Shown here one piece after another: positions 35,432-46,450 of a stretch of DNA of 64,000 nucleotides (position 1 is the first letter of the stretch; the number at the start of each line of letters is the position of its first letter). This stretch comes from Gorsachius magnificus. Taxonomy: Eukaryota > Chordata > Aves > Pelecaniformes > Ardeidae. A model generated the notes under the pieces. The model searched no databases, was not told the DNA's origin, and saw nothing but the letters and a program-made list of their open reading frames with translations. The position numbers were made by a program, and so were the translations under genes. The stretch is taken from positions 66,808,612 through 66,872,611 of the forward strand of contig CM067084.1 in the NCBI GenBank assembly GCA_034008185.1, given 5' to 3'.

Positions 35432-35499
35432 GTCTTCTCTCTCTCTCTCTCTTCCCCCCCCCCCCCTTTTCTTTTCTTGTTTAGCTTTTCTTTCCCCTA
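35432..35499 (+). repeat. Polypyrimidine tract: (CT)n, C13, then CTTTT-rich
   Basis: A run of CT units (35434-35452) passes into 13 C residues (35454-35466) and then CTTTTCTTTTCTTG-type pyrimidines. It is a compound microsatellite prone to length change. Confidence 0.9.
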
Positions 35500-36089
35500 C
35501 ATTGCACATGGGCTGTTTATGGTCTCAGGCTCTGGTCGTTTCTACACAGATAAGTATGGACAAATGCACGCACCACTTCTTGGACCTGAGGGCGTGCAAG
35601 GCAGCTTTTGGCTGGCTGTGTTAGGGTTTCATTAGTGCAATGCTGTTGCTGAGATGATTCATTCTTTCTCCACATGGGATTTATTCACTTGGGGTATGCT
35701 GTGGCCTCTGGGATGAAGCAGGGATCAGTCTGGAGTGCTCAGGCTCTGGGCAAAGTGGTCCATGTGGATATACTTTTTGGGCTCTTGTGCGCAAGGGCTG
35801 GTTTCTGTGCTGGAGGTGCATACCTGTGATGGCAGCCCACTGAGGAGCTGCACAGACCTGCATGCCAGCCTAGGTTGGAGGGACATCTGGAGATGAACTG
35901 CTACACCCCTGCTTTGTGAAGGCCAGACCAACCTCAGTATTAGCTCCGGTTTCTCAGAACCTGCCCATCAGCATGCTGTACTCTAACCTTCCGAACCCAG
36001 CATGCCTCCGTGAAGCTGTGCTGGCAGGAGTGCAGCCAGCAGGCTGCAGGAAGCGGTCATGCCCCTCCGATCCCCACCGTGCAGAGGTC
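35500..36089. other. Non-coding stretch
   Basis: No gene is recognised. Short frames of 60-94 codons overlap on both strands. CAGCATGCTG (35969-35978) is a small palindrome, with a second GCATGC-containing site near 36000. Confidence 0.5.
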
Positions 36090-36580
36090 AGGGGCAGTAC
36101 TGAGTCCAGTTTGGCATTTCTCAGCACAAGAAAGACATCAACCACCTGGAGCAAGTCCAAAGGAGGGGCCACAAGAGTGTTCGGGGGCTGGAACAAGTGA
36201 TGTAGAAGGAGAAGCAGAGGCAGCTGGTTTATTTTAGCCTGGAGAAGGAACAGCTGAAGGGAGGTCTCATTGCTGCCTGCAGCTACCTATTGGGAGGCTG
36301 TGGAGAAGATGAATCGAGACTCTTATGGGAGATGCACAGCGAAAGGGCAAAAGGCAACAGACACAGCTTGGAAGGCAGGAAATTCCAGTTAGCTATTAAG
36401 AAATTTTTTTCACTGGGTGGAGCAGATTTGTTGGAGAGGTGCTGGAGTCTCCATCCTTGGAGATGCTCAGAACTCAAAAGAACGAGTCCTGAGTAAGCTG
36501 ATCTAGTTAGTCTTGCTGGTGGTGGATTAGATGACCTACTCTGGTTCTTTCCAACATAAATTATTTTGTAATTCTATAAT
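36090..36580 (+). mobile_element. CR1 LINE, 5'-truncated and degenerate copy 3 (plus strand)
   Basis: The sequence follows CR1 from CAAGAAAGACATCAACCACC and GAGCAAGTCCAAAGGAGGGG, through TTTTAGCCTGGAGAAGGAAC and GGAGTCTCCATCCTTGGAGA, to GGATTAGATGACCTACTCTG, GTTCTTTCCAACATAA and a terminal ATTCTATAATG. The GAGTCTCCATCCTTGGAGAT segment is typical of a different subfamily group from copies 1 and 2, which have CCTCCCTGGAAGTGTTCAAG-like sequence there. Internal indels and stops break the coding frame, and the 3' tail is reduced to about one unit. It is older than the other two copies and in opposite orientation. Confidence 0.85.
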
Positions 36581-37637
36581 GCGCAGTAGATCAGCACTGT
36601 CTCAAAACCAACCCTGCACTGCATAGGCAAAGGTGTGTAACTACACCTCTCCTTCCTGGAGAACACTGCAAAAGTGAGAGAGGGGGAACATTACAGTAGA
36701 TCTACCCAACTCTCTTATAATGGAAAATCCTCCTTCCTATATTAAAAAATGAACTAACAAGTGGAACCCTAAAAGCAAAAACACATGAAAAGAAGATAAA
36801 GCAAAAGTGTTTTAGATTAATCAGCATTTTGTACAACTCAGTGTAGAACTTGTCACTCTCAGCTTATGTTATCTTTTTCTCCTCCTTTAATTGCTGAACA
36901 CGAAATCAATTTCCTAAATAAAAAAATGCCATCTAAAGCAGATGTGGAAATCTACAAACGTGAAAATGTTGAAATAAATATTTTACTTTACATTTCTACC
37001 CCTGTTTTAGAATCATTGTAATGGAAAGTGAGGCAAGACTTCGAGACGTTGTCTAAGCCATCCTCTGTGGCTAATTTAGACTGTTTTGAGCAAATGTACT
37101 TCTCTCTGGTATGTTTTTGTCAGAAATCTGTACACTGTTTCTCTAGGTCTTCTCTTCATGTCACAGTAAACTTCAGGGAAGTCAATAGCTATCCTGGCAG
37201 CAAAGCAGAAATGAATGAGACTCCCTATTTTCAGACCTCTGAAATGGTCACTGAGCCATCATTTGGAAAATACTGGTGTCAGGGAGGTCTTGTTAAGTGG
37301 CATTGGGTTTCCATCCGGGCAGAGAAACAGACTACTGTATTCTTGAGCATTTCACGCCTACTTTCTGTGAAGTGACAAGGATGGCTTTCCTGGAGGGCAG
37401 GCTGACTTTGGGGGTGAGATTAAATAGCTGACTCTACCTCTCCTAAATAACGTGCCAAAGATATTTCTGCCTCTCCTGTTTCAGTGCCTGCACACTGGAA
37501 CTTCTGCTGGCAGCGAGGTCTGGTTAGCGTGGTAGCAAGCTCTATCACCGGGGTCCCCTGCCACTTGAAAGTACATATTTAAAGGCAATCTTGAATCCGG
37601 AAGGGAAGAAGGAAGAGAGTGTAATGCTGTGCTGTTT
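36581..37637. other. Non-coding stretch
   Basis: A 115-codon plus-strand frame (37028-37375) shows no motif. No repeat is recognised. Confidence 0.5.
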
Positions 37638-37960
37638 CAGCTGTTAATTGTGCCCAGATTAGTTAATTAGATAATTAACATAAGAATGCTCTCTTTTCAT
37701 ATTAGAGCATCATACATTTACAATAGAGCTGTTCATAAGTAGGGTGCTATGCTGTGGGAAACACTAATTAATTTTGCAAATTTGGACCTTTAATTGCTAA
37801 AGTGCCGTGCTTTCTCAATGTTTGTTTTAGAGTAATGTTAACTGATTACTGCCTGTTCAGAGAAGTATTTATTCTCCCTGCCAGTTGGACACATTCCTCT
37901 TGCTGTGCAACCAGAATCCTAGTTTACTTGCAATATTAACTGCATTGCACTTTAGAGGAG
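37638..37960. promoter_or_regulatory. Candidate conserved non-coding element with homeodomain-type sites
   Basis: A cluster of TAATTA/TTAATTG-type sites appears within about 170 bases: GCTGTTAATTGTG, GTTAATTAGATAATTAAC, CTAATTAATTTTGCAAAT and CTTTAATTGC. The surrounding sequence has no repeat signatures and no long frames. Such unique, motif-dense AT-rich stretches are typical of deeply conserved enhancers near developmental genes. Conservation cannot be judged from one sequence, so this is inference. Confidence 0.3.
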
Positions 37961-39472
37961 CCGGCAAGAGATGAGGCTGCCTATAAGCCCAGCTGACACT
38001 GGATCCCCTAACTCCAAAAAGCAAGGCATCCCATCATTTCCAGTTAGGACCTGTCCTAGTCAGACATCTCTGCTGCCTGCATACTTGATTATTACAAGAA
38101 CATTCATCCTGGCTTGAAAGCGGGATCTGAAAAAGCTGCAGCTGGCAGATGCAGCCTCCTGCTTCCTTTGCAGCAGTTCTCAGAAAACATCAATCCACAC
38201 ACCAGCCACTTTGCTGGCTCCCTAATGATCTCTGGGTCAATTTTCAAGGGCTGGGGCTGGGTTCTCAGAAGCACTTATGTGAGTTGGGGAAACGTCAGCA
38301 ATGTCTGCGTGGCATTGATGGTCTCCTCCTTGGACTGTAGCTCCTACCACCTCAAGAGGGTTAGACCTATGGGTGCAGCCACCATCCGCACCTCCTTTTG
38401 AAGTTGTGCCATTGCTCAAGAAAGAATTCAGTGGTTATTGAACCAGAAAGAAAACAAGCCTTGACGTGACTCTCTTGCCAATAAGACTAGCATTTACTTA
38501 GGTGAAGGGAGATGTGGGTTTGCTCTCTGTCTCAAGGCTCCTTTATGCAACCCTTGAAAAATTTTGATGTAGGAAATTGGAGCATAAGTCTTCAACATCT
38601 TCGGTGGATACTTTCATCACTTAGCTAGGTCACCAGTTGTGGCCTTTTTTCTTCTGGTAAGTATGTGGAAGCAGCACAGCACTCACACTAACTGTCTGAA
38701 TTATGAAAAAGCTTGTGATGCCATGTCTGGCAGGGGCACCTTGAAGGTGAGATTTAAGATGTATTTTCATCTTTTTCTACTGGCTGACAGCTGCAGTAGA
38801 GCAGTAGATGCCATGCCAAAGTACTCGCCCTGTTACACAGAGGGCTTGGCTGCCTAGCTCTGGGGCATTGGGTCTAATCTGAGCAGAAGCTGTCTATGCT
38901 GCTTTCTAAGCATAGCCCGTAATTCTTTCAAATCTTCTGGTGAGTGAGAGCTGACTCAACTGAATAAAAGTCTTACCTGTGACTAAACGCTGGCTGAAAA
39001 GTTTCAAGTTAGCCACTCAATTAGCAAACCTGTGTCAGCAAAACTCAGATACCAAAGCTGAATAGAGGGATGGACTTTAAATAAGGACATTCAAGCTTTT
39101 CCAGTTGTTCAACTGATTTTTCGAGTACCTTAACCAGCTTCAACAGAGGAAACAGAACAGAAACGAATAGAAATATAGGCTGAATAGATGCATGTGAGGA
39201 TATTTTTAATACAGGCTCAGTCATTTTGAGAAATGAGAACAGATCTTTCCACTCTGATCTTGCTGTCCCAAAAAGCACCTTGTACCTTAGCAGTATTCCT
39301 GGAAGAAAGAGAAACAAGAAGAAAATACGTCAGTAATTGTGGGATGAAGGTGAAGGGTGTGGAAAAGGGCCTTTAGTAAGGGAGTGGCAGTATGACAGTA
39401 GAAACTACATGATACATTTACTTGTTACTCATATTTTGCTTTCTGCCTAAACCACTGCTGTTTTCATTGCAG
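37961..39472. other. Non-coding stretch
   Basis: No gene is recognised; frames are at most 95 codons. The interval ends in a polypyrimidine-like tract and a TTCATTGCAG acceptor-like site leading into the exon-like segment. Confidence 0.5.
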
Positions 39473-39572
39473 GCTTTAAGATGCTGCAATCATTCATTGA
39501 GGCAACAGTTCAAAGCTGCCAATTTGAAGACAAGACTCTCCTCAGTAGCAGAAGAAAATGAAGAATTCAAGG
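39473..39572 (+). other. Exon-like segment (100 bp), product unknown
   Basis: A good acceptor (CTGCTGTTTTCATTGCAG, ending 39472) precedes 100 bases. These end in TTCAAGG before GTAAGTCGG, a good donor. One frame is open through the segment: ALRCCNHSLRQQFKAANLKT, then RLSSVAEENEEFK. It has phase 0 at the acceptor and leaves one base at the donor. The translation is hydrophilic, and its C-terminal half is charged and could be helical. GAA-rich sequence near the 3' end resembles exonic splicing enhancers. I do not recognise a family. It could be a coding exon, an exon of a non-coding RNA, or a chance arrangement. Confidence 0.27.
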
Positions 39573-41346
39573 GTAAGTCGGAAGATTACAAGGACGTTGA
39601 AAATCCTACAGAAAATGAGCCTTTTCATTTAAGTAAGAAAAGAAATTAAGGTACAGATTTTGTTCTCTGCCTGCTGAGTTAGTCCTATTGATTCCAGGTA
39701 GGCTACACATTATTAAGTACCACAACAGGTTTTATATAATTACCGTATTCATCCCTTGGGTAGCACACTTTTTAGGGTTTATGTCTTGAATTTTATCCCC
39801 TAGATTATTTCCAGTGGTATAAATTTTTGCAAGCAAGAAAAGACTGTATGAAATGTTTCAAGGAAGCATCTTCAATGGTGGTTTTTTTTTTCCAGGATAA
39901 TTATTTGGTCTTAAATACCTGGTCCATCCGGTGAGATCCTCTAATTCCTTCTAAGCCTTTGTATTTCTGAACCAACAAAGTTCACATTTGATCGGGCGAC
40001 AGACAGGATATGGGATTCATGTCCTTGTTTTATTATATTCTGAAGATATGGCTACATCTGATTATGTGGTTTCTGAATGGCTGCTTTCATCTGCCTCTTC
40101 TTTTACTCACAGTATTTTCCCTGAAGCAAAGCCCTTCACTTATTCCGGCTCAGTGTTTACTGTGCTGCCCCATAATGTTTTCCAGTGTTTGTTAGGCTTA
40201 CTGTGCTCATTTTATTTCTTTGAAAACAACCTGCATAATCTTTGGAGGCTTGTGCTGGCTGTGGTAGAGTCATCTTTACCCACGGAGGTCAAAAAGCAGC
40301 GATGTGCAGAAGACAGCCCTTCAGTATTTATTTATTTTTATAGCAGTTCCACCAGGCAGCAGATGAGGGAGGTTTCTCCAGCTGGGGGATGTCTAGCTGG
40401 ATTCCAGTACTGCCACATTCAGCAGTAAGGCTTGAAGATGCAGTATTTTCTCCCTTGTGCTCTCTCTCCCTCTTGCTTCTTGTATGCACACACACGTGCA
40501 CGCGCTTTCTGTTGAAATAGGTAGTTGAGCTGGTATATATGCAAAAGGATCAGTCCTCTCTCACCTGAGATTATTCATTTCCTCACATGCATAGGCTGTT
40601 GTGTGTAGCAAACAGTATGCTACAAGGTGCCCTGTTTGTATTAATGCTCTTAGGAGATATTTTTAGTGTGTTCCACCAAGGGTGCCTGTGCAAGAGGAGA
40701 CAAAGCTGCTGCTTAACCAAGGCCTTATCTCACAGGGGAAGCCTCTGTTTGTATTGAACTAGTGGGTTTGGATGTAAATTTTTTTCCCCTGCAGCATTTC
40801 AGTACTGGCAAAAGCGCTAGTGTGGATCCAGTTTAAGCAAACATAAAAAAAAGTCTTTGCTGGTGCAGTTGAACTTTTGGGAAGGAACAGGCAGAAGCAC
40901 AGCTCTGTCAACAGGAGTTACATCACTGCGAAGAGAGTTTCCCATCTATTTACGGTGGAAAACACTTCTCGGTGTCAGTGAAACTTGAGTGGGAGTCCTG
41001 GAATTACTGTGGGAGTGTGGGGAAAGATGTAGCTGTGGAATTAATAAGGTGTTAAGATAGAGAGTGTGTTCTAGCAAAGGATTGTCAAAACGTATTGATG
41101 ACTGAAGGTGAAAATATAAGGCGATTCTGAGTTAAAATTTTGGCAGAACATTTCTGTATGAGAGACAGGCTATTTATGGCAGCTTCCCAAGGAATTAGTG
41201 ACCTTTGGAGTGGTGCTAAAGTGGCAGAAGCAGCAGCGTGACATTTGTTGTTTTCTGTAGTACTGATTCAGACACGCAATGTTGACTTTATCAAGACATT
41301 CTCTTTCGCTCTAGGTTACTCAATCACAACAGTACCCAGGCAACAA
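39573..41346. other. Non-coding stretch
   Basis: A 146-codon plus-strand frame (39988-40428) shows no motif and lacks codon or domain support. A short CA/CG-rich low-complexity run lies at about 40484-40505. Confidence 0.5.
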
Positions 41347-41367
41347 AAATATATATATATATATAAA
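41347..41367 (+). repeat. (TA)n microsatellite
   Basis: About ten TA/AT units flanked by A-rich sequence. Confidence 0.85.
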
Positions 41368-42507
41368 TTGGTGATAAAGAAAAGCTGAGAGAAGCACTAT
41401 TTCATAGCCAGAGATTGAACAAGGGTTAGATTCTACTTTTTTAAGTCTGGAAATCTTGTTGACTTGAGCGGGTTTTGGCTTAAACACTGAAACAATGGAG
41501 AGATGCCCACTTTGGTACAAATGTTTTGATGGAAGAAGGTGCTGTTCTTGTGTACCACTGTCTGCAGTGGTGATTGCTGTCCCCAACAATTTCCCAGTTA
41601 AAGTCACTTAAGCTAACTTAATTGATTTTTCCTGAAGTAAATTAGAGTGCTCTGATAGACTGTTCTGCCAGCCCTCTGGTGGAGGCTGTAGCCTCCAGGA
41701 GGGGAGAGATTTACCTGGCACATCTGGATCTATAAGAGGACTTCTGTCTGTCCCCTACAAAAATGGAGGAAATGTGCTGTTTGTCTAGGCCATATCAGAT
41801 GACAGTTGATTTGCCTGGGAATAGCTTGCATTGCACTTCTAGATTTTTTTTTAAAAAACTTTGTTGTTATCTCTAGGTTACAACAATGTACTATGCTCAT
41901 TGTGGGTTTTTTAATGCTATGTCCACTTTTAGCTAAAGCAAGAAATAATTAATATGGTCAACACTTGTTCTCAGGAAAACGCTGTGATGTTGAAATCAAA
42001 ACGTCCTTCAAGACAATATTGATTTGAATGAGATCCGGCTGTGAAAAATGGCTTAAATAGAGTTGATATAATGCATTATGAAATTTCTGGAATAGAATAA
42101 TGTAATTTATCATTTTAATGTTACTTTTTGAAGTTTACTTTCATATTTGCACTGAAAGAAAACATTTTGATTAAGGAGAAAAGGGTTGACACAAAGTGCC
42201 TTTTTTTGATTAAGATTTTTGAAGTAACAAAATGTCTTTGTGCTGATTTGCTCCAAGACCAATATTACAAATTGCAGAGTTTTAGGAATCTAAGTTACCA
42301 TACTCCTGTAGAAATGTATCAGAGTAGGCAGATGGTGTAGGTGACCTCTCGAGGCCTTCTTGAGTTTCAGGTTTTAAGACCCAGAAATACATGTATTAGT
42401 TTTATCAGGATGGCTGGTTTGATAAAAATACTTATGTGGATACTACTGCTGTGCAAGCATTTTTACACTGTGATGACATTAAAAGGGTTTCTTGTTGTCA
42501 TATCTGC
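41368..42507. other. Non-coding stretch
   Basis: No gene is recognised. A perfect 8-bp hairpin with a 2-base loop (TGGAGGCTGTAGCCTCCA, 41680-41697) is present. Confidence 0.5.
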
Positions 42508-42545
42508 ATTAGCTCCATCAGTAGCTCGAATTAGCTCCATCAGTA
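42508..42545 (+). repeat. 22-bp tandem duplication (1.7 copies)
   Basis: ATTAGCTCCATCAGTA occurs at 42508-42523 and again, identically, at 42530-42545, a period of 22 bases. The identity suggests a recent local duplication. Confidence 0.85.
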
Positions 42546-43626
42546 AAATCCACTGATAAACCTTCCTAGCATTCACAAAGCCTAAATGCCTGAAGAAGAA
42601 TGGAAAGTTTGATTCTGGTCCCATTTATTTGAGTGAAAATCTAAATTAACTCAGTTTTGCTCACCTCTTAGCCTCATTCCCTGGTAACATGATAAAGTGA
42701 GAGACAATGAAGCTCAGATGCAGTAAAGTTGCTTTTACAAAGAGACTGAAAGAAAAGCCCATATTATTTCAAGCCCTCAGAAGGCACAAACTGCTGCTCT
42801 GGACATGTTGAACCCTTGTTTATTGTGAACTTCTTATAAAAGGGAAAGGAAAGTGGCACCGGGGATCCTGCTGTGTGAGAGGACAACACAAGTGACTACA
42901 ATACCGAGAAGACAAATGAGCATACAGAAGGGCGCATTAGTAATTGTGACCTCTCATTATTAGGCACTGTCCTATTCAGTCCCATAATTTTGGTAGTAAT
43001 TGCTACTAATTATTTTAATTTCTCCCTCCTGAGCTTTCTTAGAGCTCATACCATGAGGTCAGTTTTCCTTGGCTGCCTCCAAATATGATAAATGTATATT
43101 TTATTTTTATGCTTGAGTCATGACTTTGCGGAAATGCTGCCTTCATATCTTTGTGCCGGTACAGAAAGGAAGCAGGAGAAAATGCTGGAGGCTCCACTGC
43201 TTTGCTTTGATCCTTCTCTCAGAGTTATTAAAAATGAAGCCTTTAAGTAAACAACTGTAAAAATTAAACCACTACATGAGGCTTATAGGAACCGCAAGGT
43301 CTGCTCTAGCAGCTGTCTGACATTGTGGCATTGTCTTCATCCACAGGTTAGGGTAGGAGGAGCAGCAGTTGCCTGGCCAAACTAGTCCCATCCCATCCCC
43401 AAGTGCTGTAGGACTGGTGCTGTGGAATGCCACTACTGCCATATCACTTCCCAAGTCCTGCATACAGCTCCAGCTCTGCCTGGCCAGGTATGGAAGCTGG
43501 GAGAAGGGCACGCACTTCTACCAGAGGATGATCAACAGCAACCTGCTGAGGATGAAGATGGATCCTTTGTTCCCAGGTATCCTCCTGTCAAGGTGAAGGG
43601 TTTTCTGAAATATGTTTCCATCAAAT
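42546..43626. other. Non-coding stretch
   Basis: An AT-rich, motif-containing unique stretch (about 42950-43130) is followed by a GC-richer part (about 43290-43620) with two overlapping plus-strand frames of 68-75 codons. The latter leads directly into an A15 tract. No gene is recognised. Confidence 0.45.
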
Positions 43627-43641
43627 AAAAAAAAAAAAAAA
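43627..43641 (+). repeat. Poly-A tract (A15)
   Basis: Fifteen A residues directly follow TTTCCATCAAAT and are continued by GAAAAAAAG. The position after a GC-richer stretch is what a processed retrocopy would show, but no parent gene is recognised. Confidence 0.88.
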
Positions 43642-44460
43642 GAAAAAAAGTACCAGTTAGTTAAACACACATGGTAACTACGTTAATCAGCTAAGATGAG
43701 CAAAGCTGGCAAAGAGGGGCTTTCTGGCCTTTAATTTAAAAAAGTAGGGGAGAGGGGAGGGGAAGGAAGTGAGATGAAATTACAGAAAACTTCTGAATTT
43801 TATTGGTACTTTCCTCTATAAAGGAAGTTTAGAAAAAGGGGGGTTTTTTGGTTTTGCTTTTTCTCCATCCCCTCAGCTAAATTGGATGTTTCTATGACAT
43901 GCCCTTTCACTACAAAATAACTTTAATTTGCTCTCCTATGGTGTAAAACCTTTCCAGCTTAAAAAATAGAGTTACATTAAATGTCCATGTTTTGGGGCTT
44001 GCAGCTGCCTGCACTAGTGCTGCAGCCATGGGAAAGGAAAAAGGCAAAATTGAGGTGGGAGGAAGGTTTTTGATTTGGATTCTTCCTGGTGGGAACAAGT
44101 CATAAAACAAATGTTCGGTTTCCAGATTTGGAAAAATTATAGAGTATTTTTTGCAGAGTTGCTTTAGAAGCAACTGGGTCTGAGCATGGTATCTCAACAA
44201 TGGGGACTGCCTTTGAATTTTAGAAGAGGAAACAGTAGACTTTGACTTTGAGAAAGTCACATAAAGGCCAAAGGCAGGGTTTGGCTTGCCAAAGAAAAAT
44301 AACTCCAATCTAAATGGCATGGAGTCCTTTGAGTTTTTGTTTTATGTTCTGCTCTTTTCATTTTCACTCTTTGAAACAGAAATGAAGAAAATCCCTAAAT
44401 CTGTGGACTGGCAGAAAAACAGCTCTTTCAGAAAAAGGACTCATATTAATACATATGGAT
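43642..44460. other. Non-coding stretch
   Basis: A purine-rich run with TAGGGGAGAGGGGAGGGGAA lies at about 43746-43764. A 136-codon minus-strand frame (43910-44320) has no recognisable family. Confidence 0.5.
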
Positions 44461-44512
44461 ACTGCTGATTTCAGTAGGATTGCTTGGTTCAAATGAGGAC
44501 AAATTAATATCA
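44461..44512. repeat. Possible ancient amniote repeat fragment
   Basis: CTGATTTCAGTAGGATTGCT, followed by TGGTTCAAATGAGGACAAA, resembles 'ttgacttcagtgggattgcttgtgtgagtaagga' of an old sauropsid repeat. It is short and diverged. Confidence 0.35.
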
Positions 44513-45639
44513 CCATTTTTTATCTTTGGTGCAACTCGGGAACTCTTGGCCATCTGATTATGGGCTGGCAACACTTTTATGGAAATTTATCAGCCTGCTT
44601 TGAAGTTTTCTAAACTTCCACTAGCACAGTGATCATGTTGATAAGAGGCCTCGTGGTACTATGTTCACACAACAAAATTATGTGCGTTGTCAGAGCGGCG
44701 AGGTTGCGGCTTAAAAACTGCGATATGCAGCTCCAGCCTGAGCTCCTTCCCCTCGCTGCATTAGAGCTTGTACATGACGCTTTGTATTTCACAGGTACCT
44801 GGCAGCCGCTAGCAAGATCAGAGCTCTACTGAATATCCTTTAAAGGATGGATATCCATAAGCAAGCCCAGGTCAAAAATACAAGCAAAGGGTAGGCTCGG
44901 CCATTTATATTCATTTAGAAAAAAAATCTTTTGTTCCACAAAAGGTTTCTCTTGCCTCAGAGACATTATACTTCCAAATTTCCTGAAAGCTTACTTTTAT
45001 AATCATGTAGTTGAAATAAAAAGCCCCCACAACATACGGCTTTCTTCTACATGTAATGATCACTGTCCCCAAATATGCGTTGTTTTCTATAGAGGAGGAC
45101 ACACAAATGCCTGCAGTATGGAAGGATTCATAGCTGTTCAACGGTATGGGAACATTATTAGAAATTTATGTATTTGTTAGAAAAGAACTGTTTTCTTATG
45201 GAATTGACATTAACTTTACCACCATTAGCAAAGGATCTTTCTGGAGGTAAAGTATGCAGCCTTTCTAAACCAACACAGATTCTGGCATCTTATTCCGTTA
45301 ATACCCCAGGAGTATCCCACTAGTTTACTGTGATATAGCTATCCCTATTATCCTGATTATAAACTGTACCTTTAATTGCCTAATTAACCAAGACTGTGAG
45401 AATGAACAAACGCGTCATTCTGCTGAAGTTCTGCCCAGCCCATGTTTCTAACTCCTAACCTGAATAAACCTGAGTTAGGGCAAATTCAGACTTTGCTTTT
45501 TAGGGTACAGCCACACCAGAACGGAAGTAAACGTCTAAGTCAAAGCTAGGGCAGCCTGGTATCTTCTATACTGGGTTTGAAAATTTTTTGTAGGGGGAGG
45601 GATTTCTTTTCCTTGACTTTGGATGTGCTCCAGAGGCCT
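44513..45639. other. Non-coding stretch with a homeodomain-type motif cluster
   Basis: No gene is recognised. TTTAATTGCCTAATTAACC (45371-45389) contains two TAATT cores in inverted arrangement within otherwise unique sequence (about 45300-45440) and could mark a conserved regulatory element. This is inference. Confidence 0.3.
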
Positions 45640-46450
45640 GGAGCACATGTGGGGTCACCTGGCGCCCACGACAGCCCCTGCAGAGGCAGGCACAGGCTGT
45701 TGGCAGCAGCAGCTCGCACCGGCCCTCGGGACCACAGTGGCATCGCCAACCACGGAGCCCGGCGAGCTGTACCGAATAGTGATGTGGTCATGAACGCGAA
45801 ACAATATTCAACATGCAGCTGGGAGGAAAAAAAAAAAAAAAAAAGCTTTGTTGTTATTGCCCTGTTTAAACGTACTGACTCAGATTTTGGGTTATGCTTT
45901 GGCTGCAATGTTTTGTGGCTGAGGAAGGCACTCAGGAAAAGCTGGTGTTAAGCTATCTTTAGGCCCCATCAGTTCTGCCTGGCTGGTCTCTCTTCCAGCA
46001 TCAGACAGAGCAGCGTCAAGAAATCCCGCTTTCCTGCTCACCCTGGCCCCAGAGAGCGGTTCTGGGAACTGAAATCTGCTCCGCAGCAGGCAGAGGGCCA
46101 GGCAGGAGGGGAGCCCAGGCTCCGCGGGGGGCCGCTCGGCTGCGCCTGCCTTAGCAAGTCATGCGGCAGCAGAGGAGCAGGGAAAAACACTGCTGAGGGC
46201 ACAGGGCCCACATGGGGAACTGGTGGGCGTCTTTGGGCTCTGCCCCGAGGGGACAGCACGCTGGTTGGCGGGGAAGCCCATCGCCCTGCTCCGCTCCAGG
46301 CTGCAGCGTCCAGCTCCTCTATGGACCATTCTGCCCTGCTGAGCGCTGCTGAGAGACCCTCTCTGCCAAACATGGGCCCCTGTCCCAGCTCCAGCATGGG
46401 CGGAGGCCCTCCCCAGTCTCCCCAGGATGTTTTGGGAGCAGACCCACCCC
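45640..46450. other. GC-rich patch interrupted by poly-A
   Basis: Two GC-rich parts (about 45640-45780 and 46020-46450) with scattered CpG flank an AT-rich middle that holds an A18 tract (45827-45844). Frames of 119-124 codons occur on both strands and overlap, with no domain. Weak CpG-island character is possible, for example around CTCCGCGGGGGGCCGCTCGG (46121-46140). No promoter elements are recognised. Confidence 0.4.
45827..45844 (+). repeat. Poly-A tract (A18)
   Basis: Eighteen uninterrupted A residues follow AGCTGGGAGG. There is no upstream polyadenylation signal within about 30 bases. Confidence 0.9.

Noticed and set aside
39988..40428. 146-codon plus-strand frame as a gene
   Set aside because: Low-complexity Ser/Phe/Leu-rich translation, no motif, no matching splice sites.
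43746..43768. G-quadruplex in GGGGAGAGGGGAGGGGAAGG
   Set aside because: The fourth run has only two G; weak candidate in a general purine-rich stretch.
45580..45844. Processed retrocopy ending in the A18 tract
   Set aside because: No polyadenylation signal near the tract, no recognisable parent sequence and no target-site duplication.
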